DNA from: Beroe forskalii | Taxonomy: Eukaryota > Ctenophora > Nuda > Beroida > Beroidae | NCBI GenBank assembly: GCA_011033025.1 | Contig: WFMF01000248.1 | Span: forward strand, 186,001-250,000 | Direction: 5' to 3' | Length of the DNA: 64,000 nucleotides | Part shown: piece after piece, positions 11,701 to 23,700 of the stretch | How the letters are laid out: each line of letters starts with the position of its first letter | Position numbering within the stretch: the first letter of the stretch is position 1 | The notes under the pieces: generated by a model | Told to the model about the DNA's origin: nothing | Database searches by the model: none | What the model saw: only the letters and a program-made list of their open reading frames with translations | Position numbers and translations under genes: made by a program

Positions 11701-14700
11701 CAGTCCAAATTACTCGATACAGGTGCATCTGTAGACTAATATGATGTAATTAGTGGCTCGATTCGTAGGAAATTATAGGCGGGGGATGCAGATGTTATTT
11801 TAGTATTTTGAATATTTCAAATGATATTTTTGAATATATTCTTAAAGTCTTAATATTGAACTTGGGTCGTAGCTGTTACAGTCAGAGTTATAAAGAAAAA
11901 TGAAAAGATTGGACCGAAATTCCATGAGGAAATAAACTGATGAAGGTACCGACTTGACCTGATATAATAATAATAATAATAAATAAATAAATTAAAACAT
12001 TTCTTACACGCCTAGACATCGTCAAATAAATATCAGAGAGGGAAATATTTTAGCCATTTAAGCGTGACAAACTTATAGAACTAAGAACTCAGAAGACCAC
12101 AGAGTCACAAATACCTAGAGATTACTATAACTATACGCATAGTACCAGTAAGCTATGATAGGCCCAATACAAAACAGCTTAGATAAATCATCTAACAAGT
12201 CTCACTAAAAGTTTAGGTTAAAGTAGTGGGTTTTTAAATGAACTTTTAAACTCTAAAATATCAGCTTCATCTGATTGAGTAAGGTTTCTAAGCTATTCCA
12301 AGTCCTTTGGACCATTATATAAAAATGCTGCCTCAGTCCTCGAAAAGTTTGATTTAGAAGGTATTTTAAAAGGAAAAAGTCATTGTCTAGTCTAGTACTA
12401 ATTCTTTTTGTGTCTCTCACTGATATAAGATCACATAAGTACTTAGGTGCTAAGTTGTTTATGCATTTAAACACTAATAGTGCAGTCTTGAACTTTACTC
12501 TGTAAACAACAGGCAGAAAATGCACCCTTCAAATAAGGACTTATTGATGTCCATTTCTACTTCAGTAAGCTTGAATATAAACCTGACAGCATTATTCTGA
12601 ATCTTTTGAAGCTTATGAAGATTTTTCTCTGTGATGTGAGCATATGAAGTTGAAGAGTTACAATAGTCTATCATAGACAGTATATGTGCATGAACACAAT
12701 GTTAGAAATGTCGTAATTTACTAAAAACATAAGTAAATTCTCACACAATAAATTAATCCCAGAATAAAAACCTTACTCACCGCCTTCGTAATACCCGTTC
12801 TCAATAGAATGCTGAAATAAGAGAATAAGATACGTACCTAGTGATTAACTGATTAATAAGTACACATTTTCAAGACACAGCACTATGATACGCTGAGTAT
12901 AATTTCAAACAGTGATTATGAGTAGAAACTGTTTAACAGTGAAAAAATATCACGATTTGTTTTCGGATTCTAGGATTTTTTGCTTACTCAGATTGCATCA
13001 TGATTCATGGGCATATCTATTATTTAAACTTCTAGCTTACTTGTCTGTTATAGACTAACTCTTTTACCTGTAAACCATCTCCTGTAGCTATAGACTAGCG
13101 CTATGATTAAGTTAGAGCTTTATAGTAAACAAACAAGCAGGGGTCTGGGTATGTATATATACTAATGTCTTTCTACTATTATTTGTACAGTGGAAATATA
13201 CAAGTATACTGTGAACTACCATTATACACTTCAGGCGGACTAGTCCGAAGTCTGAACCATTTACACTACGGTAATCTAAGCAGCCCAACTCAGTAGACTT
13301 TCACTATCTCAATAGTAATTGACGTCTACTTTCTCACTAGTTAGAAGGTTAGAGTCAAGGTAAGGAACAAGGGTTGGGGTTAAGTCTATGTTGGACTTAC
13401 TTGAGTATTTGAACATGTGCTGTCTTACATTTCTCGTTTCTCGTAGTTGGTAGGTACAATGATTCTCATACCTATTTATCATTGACGTTTACAACGCACA
13501 AAACTTTAGTAATAATCTCTGAAACCTTATTAGATCTTTTCACAGAACATTTGAAACTCGTCTAGCCTGCAGCCCTAGCCTTCTTGATTTTAACATTAAG
13601 ATATTATTGTAGGGTTCTAATTGGCCTCAAATTTCATTTAATATCATTGTTGCTAATGAGTTGATAAGAAATACACAAATACACGTATTTGATAATGATA
13701 ACTTGTAGAACTGAAACCATTAAGTTGTATCTAATTCATTTTATATTGTAGAAGTTAACTTTAGATTTAATTTGATTTGGTCAGAAACTAACAAAGAAAA
13801 GAAAATTGATTGCCGAAGTCTTCAATTTAGAATTATCAATTTGGGTTCCTGATTTCGATCGAAATTAATGAGGTATTATGTGGACCTATCCTTTTTGGGG
13901 GAACTAATTACCAGCGTAAACCAATCCCAGAAGTGGACCCCTGAACCTCAGAAACCGGAAGCCTCGTTTACTGACCCAGGGTAAAACAGAAGATAAGTGC
14001 ACAACGTACTCAATTGTACATGGTAAACCCAGATAATGATGTCACTTTCATGAGCCTATTTCGCTTAATGGCCTGAAGATGCATAAAATCCCTCGCACGA
14101 GAAATGGGCGGGTAGGATGTCGTCATTATCAAATCATTATGTAGTGAGTTAATGACGTTGAACCACCTATTTCCCGCACGCAGCGTTTAATATGTTCCAC
14201 TTCAATCTAAGATGGATTTAATGTATTCGTTAACTGCACTTTGTGCTGCGCGGCCTAGAAACCACTTTATGCAGCCATGTAAACAAATCAGTTGCACGGT
14301 ACTCAGGAAAATACGTTTATAGTTTTAATTATTGAAAGATTAATTCATTCAAAATTAATAATTTAGTTAGGTTTGTGTAACTTTATATGTTGGTAATATG
14401 TTCTTCAGAGGCTTGAACTGCTTTTAATAAACACAATTTGGATATATACGTCACATCAATCTAAATCCCATTTGGGTGTGTTGATTTTCATTAAATAAGC
14501 CAAAACAATTGCTATGTCCTTTTAATAACAAACAGCTGCAATGACTCCATGATTTCTAAAATAGTATTGAATATACTTGTCTCTCCACAACAAATTAAAA
14601 CACAAGGTTAATCGTATTTACTTTAAGTTTCATGGGTAAGTTCATACCGAATCGTAAGAGCACTTTGTGAAATTGAATTTCAACCCACTGACGACGATAA

Positions 14701-17700
14701 TCACATGATTTTCGAAAGCTTCTGAATACAATTCTCTCGTATCGGTTATCTCGTTTAAACTTCAACCTCTTGAGCACTGGTATATTTGTTTCTCCGAAAG
14801 AGGCTAATATTTCACATCTCCAGCCATTTTCACAAAGTGGCTGGAGGTGAAAGAGAAAGAGACATCGTGATAATCGTTTTGACAAGCAACAAATCACTGG
14901 ACGCTGAACCGTCAGTTTAGGCAAATATTTTGGATATTTCTGATGCATTAAGAAATTTGAACCATAATATGCAATTGGTATTTAAATATTTACTCTAAAT
15001 TTAAGATTCACAATGGTGAAACCACACCCTTTATTAGACAGTATCACATTTTTTTTTTCTGAATTTTTCAAATCGAAATTTGGCGACACTTTTCACAGCA
15101 CTTTCTGTGGAGGATAAAAAGATAAAAAGTAGAAAAAAGATTAATGCCTTTCCTATCGTGAGACTTTACATCTGTTTCCACGTGCCTGTTCGCTAATAGA
15201 GCTCTTAAGTGAGACTTAACACTCAGAGAACAATAAAACAATAACAGCTGACGCAATCATGCATCTGGCTGAGGAACGAAATGTATCACGTGATACCTTT
15301 TCTAAACCCCACGTGTGAAAAACAGACGGTTATATGTATTCAACTTACTACATTGTGCTATAATAATGACGTCATCTTAACCGCCTATATTTCTCATGCG
15401 AGTATTCTCCAAAGTAATTGTGAAAGTACTGAATGGAAGTGTAGTACAAGTTAAATGTTTGTATGTTATTTCTATGGTACTGGTTGCCATGGAAACAAGG
15501 TCAATTACATAATATATAGGTCTCACAGAGCTTGTAAACATAGATACAAACATATAAATAGATACGGTTGTTTGACCTATGAAGTGTTTAAGAAGGAATT
15601 TCATAGCTGACTGATATATCTGGATGTACGCACGTACTATGGGAGACAACTCAGTAGGTACTGTATAGTGTATACAAATACATTGAAAAATGGAGGGAAT
15701 AGTCCTGGATGAATTCATTTGTCAACATTCAGAAGAGCCCATGATTGCATGATTATTCAAGACAAGGCCCTTACTGCACTCATGAAGTGACGAAAATTAG
15801 AAAAAGTTTCTAACACATGATTAAAAACTGAGATTACCTTAGCCATGGAAAGAGTATGGTCTGAGCTTCTTCTGAGCGCTCGTTCGTTCGCTTCATTTTC
15901 TATTCCTACTGGAAACACCTGAAATGGGGAATAGGAAATAAATAAATATGGAGATAAAGATATGGAGTTTAAGACAGGAAGGTAAAGAAATAAGGAGATA
16001 TGAAGATATGAAGATAAAGATATTATAAAGATAAAGATTAATGATCTTTATTCTTTTAATCTTCATCTGAATTCTGAACTTTCGTCCTATAGAAAGTACC
16101 TGAAATGGAATGAAATCATCTTAAATAGGTTCAATTGTCTAATCATCATAAGTAACTGAGAAAGAGTCATCATTGAATTGGTAATTCATTTACACGAGGA
16201 AAGAATCTAATCACAGGCCACCTGTTTAAGGTACTGTGGTGATTCTAATCAGAGATTCAAGTGGTAAACTGTCTATTCATCACGGCATTCAGAGGAAGAC
16301 AGAATTGAATATAAATGAAGAGATTGGCCGGTAGTTTTTGGTTTGAGGAAATGTCCAATAACCATTTCCTTTGGAACAGTGATGTAATTAGGTATCAATT
16401 ATTTTTTTTGGTGCAGCTCATCCAATGTTCCCACTTTCCATGAACCAATGTTCGTGATTTCAATCGCCCTGACGTGTTATAATTATGCCTTATATCTGTT
16501 TCATATTATTACAAATTAATTACAAACTAAGTTACAAAAAGAAGCGATCCCGAAGCTCATTGTTGTCAGTATTATTAATTTACCAAATGTTAATTAATGT
16601 TACCAAATAAGAAAATATGAAATGCGATAAAGATGATAATAATAATTGTCACGTAAATTATAAATAATAATGGTCACGTAAATTGAGAAACGTTTTATGA
16701 TCTACAAAAGCTGTTGGTCACCACCTTAGTCGTCCTATTTCTAATTTAAAGTTAATGAATAATTGCTGTTAAAAATAATTTTCAGTTGATGATTATCGTC
16801 AATTTTTCGTGTAATATAACAGATGAGTTCATTGTCACCGAAATTATATAAATCAGTAAGCTCACTTTTGCTTCACAAAATGAATTTTATTTTGCTTTTC
16901 GTTATACTCTGCCTAATATGTGAGGCTTCACAAATGGAAGAACATATCTTAGGGGAAAAGAAGACAGGGATGCTACCTACTAGTGTTACGGAGAAGCAAC
17001 GGCACAGGAAACAGCAACCTAAGCAACAACAAAAGCAACCTAAGAAGCAACAACAACAGCAACCTGAGCAAGATCATCGGCAACCTGAGCAACAACAACA
17101 GCAACCTGGGCAACAAAAACAGCAAACTAAGAAGCAACAACAGCAACCTGAGCAGCAACAACAGCAACGTGAGCAACAGCAGCAGCAACCTGAGCAAGAT
17201 CATCGGCAACCTAAGCAGCAACAACAGCAACCTGAGCAACAACAACAGCAACCTAAGAAGCAACAACAGCAACCTGAGCAGCAACAACAGCAACGTGAGC
17301 AACAGCAGCAGCAACCTGAGCAAGATCATCGGCAAGCTAAGAAGCAACAACAGCAACCTGAGCAACAGCAGCAGCAACCTGAGCAAGATCATCGGCAACC
17401 TAAGAAGCAACAACAGCAACCTGAGCAACAACAACAGCAACCTGGGCAAGATCATCGGCAACCTAAGCAGCAACAAAAGCAACCTAAGCAGCAACAACAG
17501 CAACCTGAGCAGCAACAACAGCAACCTGAGCAGCAACAACAGCAACCTGAGCAAGATCATCGGCAACCTGAGCAACATCAACAGCAACCTGAGCAGCAAC
17601 AACAGCAACCTGAGCAGCAACAACAGCAACGTGAGCAACAGCAGCAGCAACCTGGGCAAGATCATCGGCAACCTAAGCAGCAACAACAACAACCTGAGCA

Positions 17701-20700
17701 GCAACAACAGCAACCTGGGCAAGATCATCGGCAACCTAAGCAGCAACAACAACAACCTAAGCAGCAACAACAGCAACCTGAACAGCAACAACAGCAACCT
17801 GAGCAACAAACACCCAGCATTCTAGATGAGATGCCTCAGTGTCGCTGTTCAGTACCAGCAACATTCGAGGAGCTGTTCCTTCTCCACAGATTCCGTGTGC
17901 CAAACCTTGGCTTGTGCTACAAATACTGTACCTACATCTGGGACTGCAAGGTCTTTTCCTTCAAGGTTCAGCTACAGGAATGCCTCTTATTCAACGAAGA
18001 TAACGTCACAAAAACATATTGCAGGAGTCAGAGATGATCCCAGGAATCAGTTTCAGTAGGGCTTACAGTTTGGAATGGCCTAAGTTTACAAGGGATTTAC
18101 TTGCTGAAACTTACGGGACCACTGAAAAAGATCCATCGACCCGACTTTTCATTTCCAAAGGGAAGTTCCTGGAACCAGTGTTTGTCTGCCGCACTATGTA
18201 AAAGAACCCACGATCATCGGAAACGTGGCCTATTCTAAAGTGGACTGACTGCTTTAGAGCCACAACGTGGATACTTTCACCATGGAAATACAGAGAATAC
18301 AAGGGGAAACCAGTAATCTGTGTTTTGAGCGCGGAAATGCAATACTCCATAGGTCACAAATTATGGGACTCAAGCCGTGGAAGGTGCAACCAATCTCCCA
18401 CCTTAGTTAATATTGGTTTATATGAGCCACTTGGAGACGATGAGGTGGATATCGTGCGGAAACAGGGCGACAATATCTTCAAACAATCTTACATCCTTTC
18501 ACGAGATAAAATTCGGAGGACGTACACTTTAGAGAGATTAAAATTTGACGAAAAAACGTTCACAGCATGGACAACAGATTTTAGTGGCATATCCATACCG
18601 GTAGCCTCTGAAATGTTGTCAGATTTACGGATATTCCGGCCATACGCCTGGGAAGTAACATGCCCACCCGAGGGATTAGCGGTAAAGCACAGCACAGTGT
18701 ATAACCCAGATGCTGTTCCCATGTTCATGAGAGGGACCAGAGTACGGATTGAGTGTGATAGGGGTTACGGGATTGCGGAATATAACTTCGAGAGAGTCCA
18801 GTATGTGACCTGCAGCAGTGATGTCAGACCCAAGCCATGCTTGAGAATGTCTAACTTCAGTGTAGAGAGTGATACCCCGCAACCCTTTACCACATATTAT
18901 AATGGGATGATATCTCACAACGCCTCAGAAGGGGTGAAAACAGTGGGGCAAACAGTTGATATCACGAAAACTCCTGGGGCAACAGATAATGGTGGTATGA
19001 ATGGTGCTTGCAAAGGGAAGCCCTTGTTTGCGATAGCAAGAGTTGCCATGTTACTCCTTCCAGTGATATTACACTAGAATATCTGCAAATCAAAGAATAC
19101 TAGAATAGGTTCTAGGATTTTGGATTGTTTCTTGGTCAAGGCTTATGAAACGGTATCGAATTTACCGCCCTGGTCAGGTCGGTCACCCCCTGTGGGAAAG
19201 AAATACAAACTTGAGACCTCCAAAAGGTTGGTCATTAAATGAAACTGCTAACTTTTTAAGTTCTTTGGATAACTTTTTACGTACTTTGGACGACTGGCAC
19301 ACCATATCAAGTATAAGGTCTCCACTTAATAAATCTAACTTATAGCTTCACAATAAGCTTACTTAGTAAAATTTGCATTACTAAGACCTCACTGCCCATG
19401 GGTGGAGCAGAAGCCGGGGACAGGGGGTTTTTTCCCCGGCTCAATTTATGGAGCCAGGGAATAGTATCCTTTTTCCCCGGCTCAAATTTGACAAAATTCT
19501 CAACCTCATTTGAGATTTACTTTCAAAGTTACTCTTTCCAGGCAATCTGGCCTATCTATAATTGTGTAAACATTCGCTTTTGTTATTTCAAGGCTACTTT
19601 AAGATTATGACATCATTAACCAATACAGACTTGATTCAGTGTGGTTACTGTACAGGACTCTGTCATTTGATAGGCGGTTTTACCAATCAGTAATTCAGTG
19701 CATAACACAATATTATGATGTCACTTCCATACGCCTATCATTTTTGATATGCTGTCACATGAGAACATGTAGATATTTGTCCGACCTGATTGCTTTAGGA
19801 AAACAAACATCCTTGGAACTGGGAGTGGGAAGCTAATGTTTCATACAACTACGTTACTGTTCGTCTTTCGTGATCAATAAAGTTGTCGGACTGCTATAAT
19901 TAAATTACCATAATTCAATTAGTGTTAATTTTCGAGAGAAAAATTCCCCGGCTCAAAAATCAACTTTGCTCCACCTATGTCACTGCCTATAGCCCTCTCA
20001 CAAAGTGTCAGCATCCGATATAAAGTCCCAGCCTGACAGCCACTCAGCACGTTTTCTATTAAATTAGTAACCTTGTGAGTTTGTATTTTTACGTAAAAGC
20101 TTAGCCTTGGAGGGCAACTGTATATCTAGACCACAAAACCGAAGAAGATCAGTTTGTGTGAAACTTATCAGTGAGATGGCTGCTCATGGAACAGGCAAGA
20201 CATCTGTGGCAACGTCAAGCTCATCTGTTGATGGTAAGCAAAGATCCATGATATCTTCAAAGGCTAAGTTCAGCAAGTTCTCAACAACAGAATCATTCGA
20301 TAAGTCCGAGTCAGGAGGCTATGGTTTCAAGCATTACTACGTACCAACGTACTTTGGAGACAAGAAGGAAACAGAGAAAGACTATGATTGGAACGAATAC
20401 ATGGATATGCCCATGTCGGACCAGCACAAGTTCATTGCTAAGATCAAGATATTCTGCGAGAAGCGATTTGACATTGTGATACTGGGCAAGTCTAACGATA
20501 AGAACAAGAGGTTAGGCAACATGATCTTCAAGTGCTTCCTCAACCCACTGGGAAAGGAGATAGAAGACTATATCGGGGATCAGTACGCAGGAGCACGTGG
20601 TGATACTAACCTCGAACCTCAACATGGAGGACACCAGTGAATCCAAGGCTATCCAGGACATGTTAGCTGTGAAGGAGGACACGCTGAGGTACAGCCAGAT

Positions 20701-23700
20701 CAAGGTTATCAAGGTTTACGGGTTGGGGCTGCGAATACATGTGGCAGCGAGCATTGATAAGAGTGAGAAGATAGCCCAGAACGTGACGAAGCAGCAGATA
20801 CTGACCATGGCAAATTATCTGAGCTTCAAGAAGAAGTTCAAGTCTGGTTTCGGGATGAACACTTTCCTCATAATCCTGAATTACAATGGGAAGCTACTGC
20901 CAGAGGGTAACTGCATGATAGAACTATTTGTCAAGTTATTCACCCTTCATGTGTTCAACTCTATCATTTTCTTGATTGAAGTGGAGGTTGAAAACATGGG
21001 TAAATCAGCGGAATTGATCGAAAAAGCAAAGATTGAAATCGCACAAAAGGCTTGTTGTAAGAAAGAGGTTATTGAGATACTCACGATAAAACCACTGACA
21101 GTCAACATGGCAAAGGCTGACGTAGGGGATGGTAATTTCCATGAAATTGGTGAAACAGTGGTTGCTTCGGCTATGAAGATATTCCATGCCATATCCAGAC
21201 AAACATACATTGACCCTAACCCATTTGAGCCTGACGGTATGGATTACCATGATGCCATCGCTATTATAGAGACCATCAAGAAGAAAATACCAACTCAAGG
21301 AGATGGACTGGTGCACGGTTATCAATCACATCTATACGATGGTACCTAATTAGCAGCCGGTTCTAGGAGAATTGAACAATGGGACCTGCTCATGACATGT
21401 AGCAATAGAACAACTAGTTTAGATGAACATTCTCAATCAGTGGATGGTTTATTCAACTTCATTCTGTATCTTTCATCCATCACCACAAAACCGTGGGACG
21501 GTTGGTCAGGACTCAAGTACCCCCGCAAGTTTGGATGTATTCACTTCATTCTCTTTTCAATTCGGGTTCAACCCCGTTTGGTAACGTGACCAACAGTCCA
21601 ACGGTTTTGGTGGTGATTTTATAAGGAACATTTTAGCTACTTTTTGTGTTTGTGCAAATAAAAAGAAGTTCGTGAACATTTTGCAGGCGTAAGCATAAGC
21701 CACTTATAGGTTTATCAACGTACTGTGTCTGAAATGTTCTACTGTCGATGCTCATAACTTGATTTTTTGCAATATTTCCTTATCTCTTATACAATATACA
21801 TGGCCCAGGCCAAACATTCTTAATTTCATATTTACAAATATTCAGTTGCATTCCAGCCTGATAAGCGTAACTTATAAAATATCTCATGTTACATGATCAG
21901 TTTTAATTTTGAGGTGTGGATTCTGTGGAAGAAAAATTTTATCATAATTTATGTTACAGAAAGGTTGGCAAAGCTACTTCATCTTTTTCATATGCGTCTC
22001 TGAAAAGATAATATCGGCTGAAGAGTGAAGCGTCAAATTCCGAAGGAACATTCTATAACAACGGACAATGGCATTGGTGATCCTTGATCCAAATAGCTAA
22101 ATAGCCTATGACAGGGTAGGTATAGGGGTTCACAATACATGATAAGATGAAATACCTAAACCTTGTTCAAGTTCAGCCTTACTTCCAGTCCATTTTCAGG
22201 GAAGCCTTAAATTGGACAGAACAGAGTACATTCTACACCAGCAGCTGCATTATATATTATTTTCTGTGTTAACTAGTCCATCGTTACCATGACAACGCAT
22301 AATTGTAGTAAAGTTAAAACAAAAGTATATAATGTAATTACTAGAGTGTGGTGCGTAAGTAATGAGTAAAGTGCATGTCCTTTAGTCCTCCTGCTTACCA
22401 CATATCACTAGGTAATTTAATGGTTATGATCATAATATTAATAATGACGATTGAATTTTAATATGTAATGATAATAAATATACCACTCATTATTTATTTA
22501 TCATTATTTATTCGTCTATTACTTCTCAGTGGGTTGAAGTGGTTAGATTACAGAGAGTGAGGTATTTCCTGCCTTTATTTACCGAGACATAATGATCAAT
22601 TACATGATCATCACAACCAGGAAATTAATAAAGGTCAGCAGGTATTATTAGGCGGTGAACTTCATCAGTTTTCTTATTGAAACCATGATAAAGCCACAAC
22701 TCTTAAGCGCCAATAACCTGTAGAAGACTGGTGTTCTATGATCATTGATAAACACATCTTATAATAGTCTAAAGTTGCATTTTCTGTTTTTCAGCCCCAT
22801 GGCATAGAGCGTTCACTCAGAATACAGTCTTTCAGTATAAAACGTTCACCTATTTAATGCTGTTTTGATTTCGAAGCTTCATAACTTTTATCATCTAATT
22901 TTTGATGCGGTAAAAAGTATTGAATCAATTTTATGTTGAACGAGTCCGGAAGGAGCACAGAAGGCAAACTGATTGCTATGGCAAGCAACCATTACTCAAG
23001 CTATATTTGAGACACGATGTTATGTGGTAATGTTTCTTGTGCATCATCTTTCAGTGTTCAGAATCCATTTTTTCAGTTTTCTATATAGCACGTTATATAT
23101 CGAAATAGATAGATTTCAGTATACAACGTTCATCTATTTACTGCAGAATAATAAGAACGTAGTATTTTGACTACTTAGTCTAAATAAGTTTATAGCAGCA
23201 GCACAATATAATATTCGTATGTTGAACGAGTCCGGAAGGAGCACAGAAGGCAACCGATGTTATGTGGTAATGTTTCTGTGCGCGTCTTTCAGTGTTCAGC
23301 AAGTAGTTTTCAGATCGGGAAAAAATATATATCGAAAAATATAACAACCTCAGAGGAAGGGCCTCTAACCTACAAAATAATAAACTCAGTTTCTGACTAA
23401 ATATGGACGAAAAGAGATGAGGGATTAATTAAACTCAATAATTGGAGAGGACGAGAAGGTCATTAATTATGACACCAAAAGAAACATCAACCCCCCTCTC
23501 ACCTGTTGAGCGTTGATGCAGTTCCCAGGTCTAAAGGGGTCCTCGCACTCCAGCGGCTTGCCCCTCGGCCACGAGGTGACGTGTCCACTGTCCGTCCTGA
23601 TAGGGACACCGGGGCCTGGCCGTCCCAGCTGCTCCACTATGCCCTGAAAAATGAGACTAAAGTGATGTTTCACATTCGAGTAACGTGTTTTCTGGCGTGG

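Larger units (their letters stand above)
9292..12780 (-). other. CSPP1-like intron with minisatellites and LINE relic
   Basis: This is the intron between the 31-base exon at 12781-12811 and the exon at 9221-9291. It contains the two minisatellites at 9688-10490, a TTGCGCGCACAA motif near 10690, an AAT microsatellite near 11963 and the antisense LINE relic at 12245-12720. Elsewhere I see only AT-rich non-coding sequence. Confidence 0.6.
12812..15837 (-). other. CSPP1-like intron, mostly featureless
   Basis: The only structure I can support is two short inverted-repeat elements, at 14094-14182 and 15311-15402 (listed separately). No coding region is supported; open frames here are short and unlike any family I know. 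Confidence 0.5.

Noticed and set aside
12141-12160. CRISPR or bacterial features anywhere in the window
   Set aside because: The repeat arrays have no unique spacers of constant length, and the window is clearly animal nuclear DNA.
16973-17825. Leu-rich and Asn/Ser-rich long frames across the Gln tract
   Set aside because: They are other-frame readings of the CAA/CAG repeat; only the Gln frame connects to a signal peptide and Cys-rich module.
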